From Selenomonas sp. WCT3 (GTDB lineage: Bacteria; Bacillota; Negativicutes; Selenomonadales; Selenomonadaceae), in the NCBI GenBank assembly GCA_900100835.1, contig FNCM01000009.1:1-64000 (forward strand): a stretch of 64,000 bases of DNA, in the 5' to 3' direction. The notes beneath the pieces were generated by a model. It saw only the letters and a list, made by a program, of their open reading frames with translations. It made no database searches and was not told the DNA's origin. This document shows positions 34,749 through 43,431 of the stretch, one piece after another. Position 1 is the first letter of the stretch, and each line of letters opens with the position of its first letter. The position numbers and the translations under genes were made by a program.

Positions 34749-37370
34749 ATGGACCAAAGCAAGACCGTCGTCTTGACGAAAAGAATATTGAGGGAATACT
34801 ACGAGTTTGGGAATATTGTCGACATCCAGAAATTATTTACCGAGGATGTCATTCTTTTTGGTATTCATTCTGAGACTTATGCGACGGGGAAGCTAAAGGC
34901 GGAACAACTCCTGCGGAAGATGCATCAGGACATTGATTCCTGTCGTGTTACGAAAATCAAATGTGTGGAAGCGGAAACTGAAGAGGGCCTGACTGTTCGG
35001 GCTAACGTGGTCTATTCGACCAATGAGCGTATGCGCAACATGCATCAGGTATTAGTAATCTACCGGGATACGGAAGTGGGGCGGCAGATTTGCGGGATGC
35101 ATTTTCAGCGGGACATGCGCCAGGAATTGACTTATCAGGTGGTAAGCTCGCGGATCTTGAATCGCGGTGGGGAAAACGAATCCACCATGGAGGAAATCGT
35201 GGATATGGTTTCTTCCTATGTCAACTGTGCTTATGTCCAGTATCGTCCTGATAAAGGGCTGCCCCTTGACTACTACAGTGATGAGTTGTGGCGGATGTTA
35301 GGCTATGCCTCCAGCGCGGATTTTGGTGCCGGTTTGGAGGGGCAAATCCAGCGGATTATCCATGGGGATGATTTGGAGCCAAGCCGGGAAGAAATCAAGC
35401 GCCAGCTGCTTAAAACCGATACCTATCAAGTGGAATACCGTCTGTGCCGTCAGGATGGCAGTTATATCTGGTGCATGGAGTGTGGCCGCTATGTTTTCAA
35501 CAAGCGGTCGGGGGTTGGAATATTCAATGCGGTTATTACCAATCTGTCTCCGTTGAAGCAGACCCATGCAACGTTTTTGTACAACCTTCGTCATGACCGT
35601 TTGACCGGGTTATATAATAAGAAGGCTTTTTGTCGGCGTACGGCGGAAATCCTTGATGAGAACCCCCATACTGAGTTTGAAATCATGCGCTTCAACATTG
35701 CCCGCTTCAAGGTCATCAATGACCTGTTTGGCGAGGAAATTGGCGATAAGCTTTTGAAATATGTGGCGCATTTCCTAAAGAGCATCCGCTTGGAGCCCTG
35801 TGCCTATGGCAGGCTTTATGCGGATAATTTCCTGCTCTGCTATCCGACGGAAAATAACGTGCGGGAGCATCTGATTCATTCGCTGCAAATGCTGGCCGAA
35901 TCCTTTGCGCTCGATTATCGGATTGAATTTTATTTTGGCGTGTATACGGTAAGGGATCCGGAGCTTTCCATCACGACCATGCTGGATCGTGCCTCCATGG
36001 GGCTTTCCCGTGCCCAGCATAACGGCTTGGTGCTCTGCGGGGAATACGATGAGGATATGCGGGAATGCATTGTCAACGAGCAGGTCATTGTGAACAATAT
36101 GCATGGCTCGCTGCAGCGGGGAGAATTTTTGGTTTATCTGCAGCCCAAATACGAGCTCATGAGTGAAAAAGTTGTAGGTGCCGAGGCTTTGGTGCGTTGG
36201 CTCCATCCTCAGCTGGGCTTTATTTCTCCGGCGAAATTCATTCCGGTGTTTGAGCAGAATGGTTTCATATATCAGTTGGATAAATACGTCTGGGAGCGGG
36301 CTTGCCAGCTTTTGCGGGAAGATATGGATAAAGGCCGTCCGATTCTGCCGATTTCCGTCAACGTATCCCGCATTGATTTGTACAGTCCGAATATCGTCCA
36401 GGTCTTTGAAAATCTCATTCGGAAATACCGGATTCCGCCGCGGTATCTGGAATTGGAGCTGACGGAAAGCGCCTATGTGGAAAATCCGCAACAGATTATC
36501 GAGATTGCCAAGCAGCTCCAGGGAAAAGGGTTCCCTATCCTGATGGATGACTTTGGCAGCGGGTATTCTTCGCTTAACATGCTCAAGGATATGCCCGTAG
36601 ATATTTTGAAGATTGACCTGAAATTTTTGGCGGACAGCGATAAAGAGGATAATGGCCGTGGCGGCAATATCTTAAACTCGGTGGTTCGTATGGCCAAGTG
36701 GCTCCATATCCCGGTTATTGCCGAAGGGGTGGAGACCCAGCAGCAGGCCGATTTCCTGCGGACTATCGGCTGTGAATGCGTGCAGGGATTTTTCTATTCC
36801 AAGCCGGTGCCGGTGGATGTCTATGAGGGCTTGGTGGACCAGGGCTATAGCAATGACCCGGTTCTGGTGCCCTTGGGGACTGACGATACGGCGGATATGA
36901 TGACCATGTCGGCCCAGCTGACGGTGCTGTTTAACAGCTCAGGGGGAGCTATCGGGCTTTATGAGCTGGTGGGCAGCAGTCTGGAAATCCTGCGTGTCAA
37001 CGATGGCTATTTCAAGCTGTTCGGCGATCCGCGGGAGAAGGTTTACGGTCCAGACAATCAGATTATGGACCGGATTGTGGCGGAAGACCATGATACCTTC
37101 TGGCAGTTAATCAGTGAAGCGGCCAATAAGAAAACGGGCTGCGAGGGGGAGATTCGCCGTCGCTGCAGTGATGGCCGCATTGTCTGGATACGGATGCGGG
37201 CCAGCATCATTTGCGTTGAGAACATGCGGACTTTGCTCTATTTGGTTATGGAAGATATCACACCGCTGGCTAAGGAAAGAGCCCAGTTAAAAGAATTACG
37301 GGAACGGCTGCGGGCCATAAACCCGGAGGAAGTAGCAAAATTCGAGCGGGAATATAATCTGCGGAAATAA
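34749..37370 (+). CDS. SnoaL-PAS-degenerate GGDEF-EAL-PAS protein, likely c-di-GMP phosphodiesterase
   Basis: Protein of 873 residues without membrane segments. Order: SnoaL/NTF2-like N-terminal domain (about 1-125), PAS (about 165-265), GGDEF-like domain whose signature is YADNF near 357 in place of GGDEF, EAL domain with GAEALVRW (about 477), ELTES, DDFGSGYSSLN (about 600) and IAEGVETQQQ, and a C-terminal PAS (about 740-845). The cyclase site is lost while the EAL residues are kept, so c-di-GMP hydrolysis is the likely activity, with the other domains sensing signals. The ATG at 34749 is nine bases from AAGGA. Copy B of the palindrome follows directly. Confidence 0.9.
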   Translation: MDQSKTVVLTKRILREYYEFGNIVDIQKLFTEDVILFGIHSETYATGKLKAEQLLRKMHQDIDSCRVTKIKCVEAETEEGLTVRANVVYSTNERMRNMHQVLVIYRDTEVGRQICGMHFQRDMRQELTYQVVSSRILNRGGENESTMEEIVDMVSSYVNCAYVQYRPDKGLPLDYYSDELWRMLGYASSADFGAGLEGQIQRIIHGDDLEPSREEIKRQLLKTDTYQVEYRLCRQDGSYIWCMECGRYVFNKRSGVGIFNAVITNLSPLKQTHATFLYNLRHDRLTGLYNKKAFCRRTAEILDENPHTEFEIMRFNIARFKVINDLFGEEIGDKLLKYVAHFLKSIRLEPCAYGRLYADNFLLCYPTENNVREHLIHSLQMLAESFALDYRIEFYFGVYTVRDPELSITTMLDRASMGLSRAQHNGLVLCGEYDEDMRECIVNEQVIVNNMHGSLQRGEFLVYLQPKYELMSEKVVGAEALVRWLHPQLGFISPAKFIPVFEQNGFIYQLDKYVWERACQLLREDMDKGRPILPISVNVSRIDLYSPNIVQVFENLIRKYRIPPRYLELELTESAYVENPQQIIEIAKQLQGKGFPILMDDFGSGYSSLNMLKDMPVDILKIDLKFLADSDKEDNGRGGNILNSVVRMAKWLHIPVIAEGVETQQQADFLRTIGCECVQGFFYSKPVPVDVYEGLVDQGYSNDPVLVPLGTDDTADMMTMSAQLTVLFNSSGGAIGLYELVGSSLEILRVNDGYFKLFGDPREKVYGPDNQIMDRIVAEDHDTFWQLISEAANKKTGCEGEIRRRCSDGRIVWIRMRASIICVENMRTLLYLVMEDITPLAKERAQLKELRERLRAINPEEVAKFEREYNLRK

Positions 37371-37380
37371 AGGGACTGAG

Positions 37381-37809
37381 AAATTGCAGGTTGTAGGTTA
37401 GCTGGGTTCGGATTCGAAGCAGCTCCTCGCCGCCGCTAGGGGCAGTACCAACACTACGCGGGAGATATTTTCCTAAACGAAATTTTTATCGTTAATTAAG
37501 CATCGGAAAAATCCAAAACGCGCTTCGCTTGGACGGTAGAATTTTTCCGACGAAAGGGGAAGATAAAAATTTCGTTCTTAACGGAAAATATCAAACGCTT
37601 CGTTTATGGCACTGCCCCTAGCGGCGGCTGACTTTTGGAACTAAAAGCCTTCCCCTCTGGGGAAGGTGCCCCGTCAGGGGCGGATGAGGTAGCACCTTAA
37701 GCTATTATGCTTATCGTAATGCGTATAAAGGGACCTCATCCGAGCGCTTCGCGCCCGCCGCCGGCGAGTTACTTCGAACACGAACGCACTAACCTACAAA
37801 CTGCAATTT
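37381..37809 (+). repeat. Giant nested palindromic intergenic repeat, copy B
   Basis: A 429-bp element of the same family as 8523-8854. The outer arms 37381-37401/37789-37809 are 21 bp with one mismatch. The second arms 37429-37450/37607-37628 are 22 bp with one mismatch. The third arms 37464-37473/37583-37592 are perfect, as are the fourth arms 37476-37490/37562-37576 and the inner arms 37504-37512/37541-37549. The loop holds the shared AAAACGCGCTTCGCTTG (37515-37531). Between the 3' second and outer arms is a further module (37645-37755) with its own palindromes, CCTTCCCC/GGGGAAGG and CGGATGAGGT/ACCTCATCCG. It is also between convergent genes. Confidence 0.9.
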
Positions 37810-37834
37810 GTAATAAGTGTGTGGATCATGTAGC

Positions 37835-37882
37835 AGAAGCCCTCATAAGTTAGACGAATCAATCTAACTTATGAGGGCTTCT
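37835..37882. terminator. Bidirectional terminator
   Basis: Perfect 20-bp inverted repeat (37835-37854/37863-37882) with AGAAGCCCTC at its base, between the EAL gene and the convergent gene at 37928. Confidence 0.8.
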
Positions 37883-37927
37883 ATATTTTATGTTAACGTA
37901 AAGGGATGTTTCACCGTCTCGGTGGCG

Positions 37928-38395
37928 TTAATTTTTGATGATGGTCATATCGTCATGGTCGGCTTCGGCTTTTTGGATCATGACTTTGAGGCGTTCGATA
38001 TTTTTCTTGTGGCGGTTGATGGCAAAACCGATGCGGATGTGTTCTTCCTCGGTAAAATCCGGATTTTCGTAGGATTTTTCGATGCGCTTGAGCCGTTCTT
38101 CCACTTCGTGCAGTTCATCTTTCATGGGCTTTACATGTTCTAAAGCAAAGCCGTAAACGGCGCGGATCTGGTCTTCGACATATTTGGCGTAACCCGGTTC
38201 GCCGGATACGTCTTCCAAACGTTTGGCAATATGATAGATGATGTCAAACGGGCTTTCGCCACTGTGTATCATGTTGAGGATTTCCATTTTGACCTGTTGC
38301 TGCACCCCATGGGCCTGGGTGACGATTGGGTCAAGTTCCTGTTCATTTGTATTTTGAGTGGGGACGTTTTCCTGTCCAGCTTGTTCTTCAGCCAT
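37928..38395 (-). CDS. Hypothetical helical protein, 155 residues
   Basis: I do not recognise the family. The product is acidic, Gln/Glu-rich at its N terminus (MAEEQAGQENVPTQN), then mainly helical with a probable coiled coil from about residue 95 (ELHEVEERLKRIEKS, NRHKKNIERLKVMIQ). No signal or membrane span. The ATG at 38393-38395 follows AAAGGAGG; the longer open frame upstream runs through the promoter (TATACT). Single gene, convergent with the EAL gene across palindrome copy B. Confidence 0.7.
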   Translation of the reverse strand: MAEEQAGQENVPTQNTNEQELDPIVTQAHGVQQQVKMEILNMIHSGESPFDIIYHIAKRLEDVSGEPGYAKYVEDQIRAVYGFALEHVKPMKDELHEVEERLKRIEKSYENPDFTEEEHIRIGFAINRHKKNIERLKVMIQKAEADHDDMTIIKN

Positions 38396-38509
38396 ATTAT
38401 AAGTCCTCCTTTGTAACACTTCGGTTATTATGATTAGTATAGCATAGTATAGCAAAAAAAGAAAAAAAACGTAAGTTTACACATTTACAGTGGACAAGTA
38501 ATTTAAATG

Positions 38510-38539
38510 TTGCATTGTAAAGTACATTTATGCTATAAT
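38510..38539 (+). promoter_or_regulatory. brnQ promoter
   Basis: TTGCAT (38510-38515), 18-base spacer, TATAAT (38534-38539), giving a leader of about 125 bases. Confidence 0.7.
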
Positions 38540-38572
38540 GCATTTATCGCTTTAGAAAGACAGGGCCTCATT

Positions 38573-38604
38573 CATGTTCGCTCGGTTTGGACATGGATTT
38601 TTTT
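38573..38604 (+). terminator. Possible attenuator in the brnQ leader
   Basis: CATGTTC/GGACATG stem (one G-T pair) followed by GATTTTTTT, inside the brnQ leader 66 bases before the start codon. No leader peptide or T-box motif was found. Confidence 0.4.
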
Positions 38605-38669
38605 GTGCCTTGTAATGTTCACTGCAAAAGGACAAACGGGTTCTTTTGTAAAAAGAAAAGGGTGTTAGT

Positions 38670-40010
38670 ATGAATCAAATGTCTAAAGGAGAAATCTTGA
38701 CCGTTGGGTTTATGATGTTCTCAATCTTCTTCGGTGCGGGAAATCTTATCTTTCCGCCAGCTTTGGGTCAGGCCGCTGGGGATCATGTGCTGACGGCAAT
38801 GATTGGCTTTTTGGTAACGGGGGTAGGTTTGCCCTTGCTGGGAATCACGGCGATTGCCCTGCAGGGCGGGAAATATATTGAATTCATCCGCAAGATGACT
38901 TACCCGTGGATGGCGACGATGCTGCTGGTCATTCTTTACCTGACCATCGGACCCTTGTTCGCCATGCCGCGTACTGGTGCGGTTTCCTTTGAAATCGGCA
39001 TCCGTCCCTTCCTGTCGGCTGACAATATGACGCTGGGGCAGGCGGTCTATACGGCAATTTTCTATGCTGCATCTTATTATCTGGCCCTGAATCCGAACAA
39101 GCTGATCGACCGGGTGGGCAAGATGCTGACGCCGGTTCTGCTGGTATTTTTGGTTATTCTGTTTGCCAAGGCGTTCGTGACGCCGTTGGGAGACATCCTC
39201 GATGCTACGGGGGCTTATATTGAAACGCCGTTTGTCCAAGGTTTCCAGGACGGCTATCAGACGATGGACCTTTTGGCTTCCCTGGCAATCGGTACGCTGG
39301 TTGTCAATGCTATCCGCATGCGCGGGGTTACTTCGAATCGCGCCATCAGCCAGGTTTGCTTGATTGCCGGACTGATTTCGGTAGTATTGATGTCCATGGT
39401 TTATGGCTCCCTTTCTTATATTGGTGCAACCAGCGCCAGTGTGTTGGGGCATTCGGAAAATGGCGGTCAGCTGCTGGCAGCTGCTATCTCGATTTTCTTT
39501 GGACCGGCGGGCAACTTGCTGGTGGCAGTCATCATTTCCTTGGCCTGCCTTACCACTTGCTGCGGCATAACTTCGGGTACGGCCTGGTTCTTTAATAAGC
39601 TCTTCAAGAATAAGATTTCCTATGAGCGCTTGCTGCTCTTCAGCATTTTGTTCAGTTTCGTCGCCTCCAATGTGGGGTTGACCCAGATTATCACGCTGAC
39701 GATTCCATTCCTGGTGGGAATCTATCCGCTGGTTATCGTCTTCGTCCTGTTGTCGCTGTTTGACCGCTTCATTGATTGGCGTCGTAGTGTTTACCGTGGT
39801 GCCATGAACTTCACCATGGTATTTGCCATCATCGACGGCCTTAATGCGGCCAGCATTCAGCTGCCAGGGGTCAATGAATTCCTGACGGCGTATCTGCCCT
39901 TCTACAGCATTACCATGGGTTGGGTAATTCCGGCCTTGCTGGGGGCCTTCCTCGGTTTCGTCTATTCCTGTTTTCAGGAAAAGCCGGTTGATGTAAGTGT
40001 AGCAAGCTAA
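38670..40010 (+). CDS. brnQ: Branched-chain amino acid carrier (LIVCS family)
   Basis: Integral membrane transporter of 446 residues, about 12 helices. It begins GEILTVGFMMFSIFFGAGNLIFPP, the family signature, and has GPLFAMPRTGAVSFEIGI and LACLTTCCGITSGTAWFF in the expected places. It imports leucine, isoleucine and valine with Na+ or H+. It has its own promoter and a possible attenuator upstream, and a terminator after it. Confidence 0.95.
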   Translation: MNQMSKGEILTVGFMMFSIFFGAGNLIFPPALGQAAGDHVLTAMIGFLVTGVGLPLLGITAIALQGGKYIEFIRKMTYPWMATMLLVILYLTIGPLFAMPRTGAVSFEIGIRPFLSADNMTLGQAVYTAIFYAASYYLALNPNKLIDRVGKMLTPVLLVFLVILFAKAFVTPLGDILDATGAYIETPFVQGFQDGYQTMDLLASLAIGTLVVNAIRMRGVTSNRAISQVCLIAGLISVVLMSMVYGSLSYIGATSASVLGHSENGGQLLAAAISIFFGPAGNLLVAVIISLACLTTCCGITSGTAWFFNKLFKNKISYERLLLFSILFSFVASNVGLTQIITLTIPFLVGIYPLVIVFVLLSLFDRFIDWRRSVYRGAMNFTMVFAIIDGLNAASIQLPGVNEFLTAYLPFYSITMGWVIPALLGAFLGFVYSCFQEKPVDVSVAS

Positions 40011-40020
40011 TTGAATATAG

Positions 40021-40051
40021 AAATGCCTCTGCCTTGGCAGGGGCATTTTTT
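40021..40051 (+). terminator. brnQ terminator
   Basis: AATGCC-T-CTGCC/GGCAG-G-GGCATT stem followed by a T run. Confidence 0.8.
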
Positions 40052-40065
40052 AGTACCTAAAGCTG

Positions 40066-40185
40066 TTATCCACAGAAACACTGTGGATGATTGCTGAAAA
40101 ACTGTGGATAAGGTGTTAAAAAGAGGGAGAATTATCCACAACTATCCACAGAAAAGGCCGGTAACATTCGCTACCTGGTGGATAA
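40066..40185. other. DnaA-box cluster 1
   Basis: Six 9-mers in 120 bases. Three are exact (TTATCCACA): 40066-40074 (+), 40103-40111 (-) and 40132-40140 (+). Three have one mismatch: 40082-40090 (-), 40142-40150 (+) and 40177-40185 (-). The last ends 13 bases before the TATAAT (40198-40203) of the YgbA-family gene. There is no dnaA, dnaN or AT-rich unwinding tract nearby. Confidence 0.8.
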
Positions 40186-40231
40186 CTAGGTTTATGGTAT
40201 AATTTTTGCCATGAGAAAGGCAGGGATTGTT

Positions 40232-40582
40232 ATGAAGGTGGAATGGAAACGCCAGGAAGAACGGAAAACGGTACGGGAAATTGTAAAGATATATTGTCGT
40301 GGTCATCATCATGATCGGGAAGCTGGCCATGAATTGTGTCCGGATTGTGAAGCGATTGCCGCCTATGCCGATATCCGCATTACGAAATGTCCCCGTATGG
40401 CGGTGAAGACCTTTTGCAGTGTTTGTCCGATTCACTGTTATGCCAAGCCCCAGCGGGAATTGATTTTGACGATTATGCGTTACAGCGGCCCACGGATGCT
40501 TTGGCATCATCCGGTTATGGCGCTCCGTCATATCCTGATTCAATGGCGGACGCGGTATGGACTGCGAAAAAGCGAAAAATGA
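40232..40582 (+). CDS. YgbA-family (nitrous-oxide-stimulated promoter) protein
   Basis: Protein of 116 residues. EIVKIYCRGHHH, ELCPDCEAIAAYADIR, KCPRMAVKTFCSVCPIHCY and MRYSGPRMLWHHPVMALRH match the YgbA_NO family in order, with its conserved cysteines and histidines, which could bind metal or an Fe-S cluster. In E. coli ygbA is induced under nitrosative stress; the biochemical role is not established. ATG at 40232 is favoured because the -10 box (40198-40203) would put the start of transcription at about 40210, on the alternative ATG. DnaA boxes sit in its promoter region. Confidence 0.85.
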   Translation: MKVEWKRQEERKTVREIVKIYCRGHHHDREAGHELCPDCEAIAAYADIRITKCPRMAVKTFCSVCPIHCYAKPQRELILTIMRYSGPRMLWHHPVMALRHILIQWRTRYGLRKSEK

Positions 40583-40680
40583 TATGCCGCCGCTTTTCCG
40601 GTGAGAAAGTTCTTTCCGTATTTCCTTTTGGCAGGTATAATTATTAAGGAACTGATTCGGAAAAGGAAGGGGAATGTGCT

Positions 40681-41523
40681 TTGAAACCTTATGAAAATAT
40701 TTTGCTGATAAGTGACCTGGATGGGACTTTGATTCCGCGCGGTGGCGTGATTTCGGAAGAAAATAAAGAAGCACTTCATCGGTTTGTGGAAGGGGGAGGC
40801 TGTTTTGCGATTGCTACGGGCCGCACCCCAGAGGCAGCGGCAGGTTATGTAAAAGATTTGCCCATCAATGCACCGAGTATTTTCTTTAATGGCTCGATGC
40901 TCTACGATTGGAATAAAAAGGAAATCCTGGCGACTTGCCCGTTGCGTTCGGCAGAGGATAAGACTGTTTGGCCGCGGTTTGCCGAGGCGGTGCGTGAGTC
41001 CTTTCCCCATGCTTGCATCGAGGTATATACGGCGGAGAATTGTCATATCATCAGCGATGAAAAATACGACGACCCCCGTCTTCCCTTTGAGTATTATAAA
41101 TACGAGCACTGCAATTTGGATAAACTCCGGGATACGGAGAAAACGCCATGGCTTAAATTCTTTATTTGCGCGGAACCGGCTGTGCTTCATCGCGTAGAAC
41201 GCTTGGAAAAGAAATTTGGTATCGATGCCTTAACCAATAGTTTTTATTCTGAGGTAAATTATTATGAATTTGTAGCCAAGGGTGTATCCAAGGGGACCAT
41301 GGTGGAAAAAATCCGTCAGCTGCCGGAATGGAAAAATTATCGGATTATCGCCGCAGGAGATTATCTCAATGATAACGAAATGCTGGAACTAGCAGATGTT
41401 GGTGTTGCTTCAGGAAATGCCCATGATGCAACTAAGGCAGTGGCTAATCGTACGGGCTGTAGAGTGGAAGAACATTTGATGGCTTGGATTTTGGAGCATG
41501 TCGTAGAAGGCGGGGAGGCTTGA
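40681..41523 (+). CDS. Cof-type HAD phosphatase (TTG start)
   Basis: Protein of 280 residues. LISDLDGTLIPRGG gives motif I, IATGRTPEAAA the motif II region, VSKGTMVEKIRQ motif III and AAGDYLNDNEMLELA motif IV, all Cof-type. No ATG fits; TTG at 40681 lies eight bases after AAGGAAGGGG. Two bases separate it from the asparaginase gene, so they form an operon. Substrate unknown. Confidence 0.88.
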   Translation: MKPYENILLISDLDGTLIPRGGVISEENKEALHRFVEGGGCFAIATGRTPEAAAGYVKDLPINAPSIFFNGSMLYDWNKKEILATCPLRSAEDKTVWPRFAEAVRESFPHACIEVYTAENCHIISDEKYDDPRLPFEYYKYEHCNLDKLRDTEKTPWLKFFICAEPAVLHRVERLEKKFGIDALTNSFYSEVNYYEFVAKGVSKGTMVEKIRQLPEWKNYRIIAAGDYLNDNEMLELADVGVASGNAHDATKAVANRTGCRVEEHLMAWILEHVVEGGEA

Positions 41524-41525
41524 GC

Positions 41526-42512
41526 ATGAAAAAGATTTATGTATTGGCAACCGGTGGTACGATTGCAGGCAGTGCAGAATCGGATACGGCTACTACTGGC
41601 TATCAGGCCGGGGCCATCGGCATCGATGCCCTGCTATCGGCTGTGCCGGAAATCCGCGAACTGGCGGAGGTTTCCGGCGAGCAGATTGCCGCCATTGACA
41701 GCAAGGATATGACCCAGCAAATCCAGCTTAAGCTGGCACGCCGCTGCAATGAACTGCTGGCCTTTGAAGGGATTGACGGTGTGGTTATCACCCATGGTAC
41801 GGATACGATGGAGGAGACGGCGTATCTGCTGAGCCTTCTGACTTGCACCGATAAGCCCATTGTGCTGACAGGAGCAATGCGGCCGGCTACGGCCATCAGC
41901 GCGGATGGCCCGCTGAATCTGCTGGATGCCGTGCGGGTGGCCGTCAGCCCAGAGGCTCGTGACCGCGGTGTTTTGGTGGTGACCAATAATCAAATCGATG
42001 GGGCCCATGATGTTACTAAGTCCCATACCACGTCGGTTCAGACCTTCCAGTCGCCTAATGGCGGCTCCTTGGGCAGCGTGGACGATGGTGTGGTGAAATT
42101 TTTCCGCCGTAGTGAATTTACCCATCTTGCGGGGAGCTTAAAGCTTAGTGAAACCATTCAGGAGCTTCCCGATGTGCGGATCCTTTACGGCTATGCCGGG
42201 GATGACGGTCTCTTGGTGGAGGCGGCCGTAAAGGCTGGTGCCCGGGGCATTGTCTACGCTGGTATGGGAAATGGTAGTCTGCCAGCTCCGGTGGAAGAAA
42301 AGCTGGCCCAAGCGGTAAAAGATGGTGTGACGGTAGTTCGCAGCACCCGTGGTTATGCTGGGCAGGTAACTTATGCAGAACCGTCTTATGAAGCGGCGAA
42401 AATTCTTCGCAGTGAAAGTTTAAATCCCCAAAAAGCGCGGATTTTGTTGCAGCTGGCGTTGCAGCAAAAATTAGAAAGCGATGAAATACAAGAATGGTTT
42501 AATCGTTTTTAA
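41526..42512 (+). CDS. L-asparaginase
   Basis: Protein of 328 residues. IYVLATGGTIAG at the N terminus holds the first catalytic threonine and VVITHGTDTMEETAYLL the second, with the conserved Asp and Lys following (LTGAMRPATAISADGPLNL). It hydrolyses asparagine to aspartate and ammonia. The aligned features and length suit the type II-like group but no signal peptide is present, so the enzyme should be cytoplasmic. The ATG at 41526 follows GGGGAGG and sits just after the HAD stop. Confidence 0.93.
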   Translation: MKKIYVLATGGTIAGSAESDTATTGYQAGAIGIDALLSAVPEIRELAEVSGEQIAAIDSKDMTQQIQLKLARRCNELLAFEGIDGVVITHGTDTMEETAYLLSLLTCTDKPIVLTGAMRPATAISADGPLNLLDAVRVAVSPEARDRGVLVVTNNQIDGAHDVTKSHTTSVQTFQSPNGGSLGSVDDGVVKFFRRSEFTHLAGSLKLSETIQELPDVRILYGYAGDDGLLVEAAVKAGARGIVYAGMGNGSLPAPVEEKLAQAVKDGVTVVRSTRGYAGQVTYAEPSYEAAKILRSESLNPQKARILLQLALQQKLESDEIQEWFNRF

Positions 42513-42624
42513 TGGTTTTTTAGCATTTGAAGGAAAAAATATTTTGTCATTTTAAAGATAATCTTGTATAATAAGGAAAGATAAAAGGTAATCGATTCTA
42601 GATTATTTAAAAGGAGAAATTCAA

Positions 42625-42828
42625 ATGGCTAGAACTGCAAATTACGAAGAAAAGATCGCTAAGATCGAGGCAAAAATTGCTAAGAAACAGGCAGAACTCA
42701 AAAAACTGAAAGCAGAGCTTGCTGAGCTTAACGAGCAGAAAGCAAAAACTGATTATAAAGAACTGCTGGAGTTCATGAAGAAAGAAAACATGAGCCCGAG
42801 CGCTGTATTGGAAACGCTCAAAAAGTAA
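42625..42828 (+). CDS. Small coiled-coil protein, 67 residues
   Basis: The first 45 residues form a heptad-rich, strongly basic/acidic coiled coil (KIAKIEAKIAKKQAELKKLK, then AELAELNEQK). The last 20 end in LLEFMKKENMSPSAVLETLKK. The layout (N-terminal coiled coil, small C-terminal unit) recalls H-NS-like or other small nucleoid-associated proteins, but there is no clear DNA-binding motif. AAAGGAG and a strong terminator frame it, so it is a real single gene. Confidence 0.75.
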   Translation: MARTANYEEKIAKIEAKIAKKQAELKKLKAELAELNEQKAKTDYKELLEFMKKENMSPSAVLETLKK

Positions 42829-42843
42829 AAAGAAATTCCCGAG

Positions 42844-42888
42844 AACGATGCTGAGCCCTCGAAGATGGACCTGGCATCGTTTTTTTTA
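42844..42888 (+). terminator. Rho-independent terminator
   Basis: AACGATGC/GCATCGTT stem with a long loop, followed by eight T residues. Confidence 0.8.
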
Positions 42889-42909
42889 TCAGCTAGGAGG
42901 TTTTATCCT

Positions 42910-43314
42910 ATGGCGGAAAAAATTCATGTTTCAGAAGAAGAATTAAAGAAAATCGACCCGGAAAAATACGAGAAGAAATTTTCGGAAGAGGGATTTTGGA
43001 ACAAGATAAAAAAGAATGCTGCGCAAATCGGTGTGAAGGTTCTTTACCAGGCATTGCAACTTTATTATGTGACGAAACAGCCCAATTGTCCCACCAAGGT
43101 AAAAGTGGGGATCTACGGGGCCTTGGGTTATTTGATTTCACCGATTGATGTGATTTCGGATTTTATTCCCTTGATGGGCTATACAGATGATGCGTCGGTT
43201 ATTGCCGCTGCGATTGTATTGGCACAGCTCTATATCACCGATGAAGTTCGCCAGCAGGCAAAGGAAAAAATTCGGAATATCCTGGGGGATGAATACGCCG
43301 ACGAATTATCGTGA
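42910..43314 (+). CDS. DUF1232 (YkvA-like) membrane protein
   Basis: Protein of 134 residues. The DUF1232 core YGALGYLISPIDVISDFIPL (about 78-97) is clear, followed by DDASVIAAAIVLAQLYI. The domain is a short hairpin of membrane-associated helices of unknown function. The ATG at 42910 follows TAGGAGG. No obvious partner; transcription may start inside or before the upstream terminator. Confidence 0.85.
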   Translation: MAEKIHVSEEELKKIDPEKYEKKFSEEGFWNKIKKNAAQIGVKVLYQALQLYYVTKQPNCPTKVKVGIYGALGYLISPIDVISDFIPLMGYTDDASVIAAAIVLAQLYITDEVRQQAKEKIRNILGDEYADELS

Positions 43315-43431
43315 GGAAGCGGCTTCAGATAGTTTTCAGTATCAACCAGTTTGTTTCAAGATTCCTTTTATATAATGAGTGTCGTAAAAGAAAGCCGAGA
43401 AAACCAGTATTAATGGTTTGGAGGTAGGAAA

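Noticed and set aside
40052..40210. Chromosome origin (oriC)
   Set aside because: DnaA boxes are present but there is no dnaA/dnaN neighbour and no AT-rich unwinding tract; reported only as a DnaA-box cluster.
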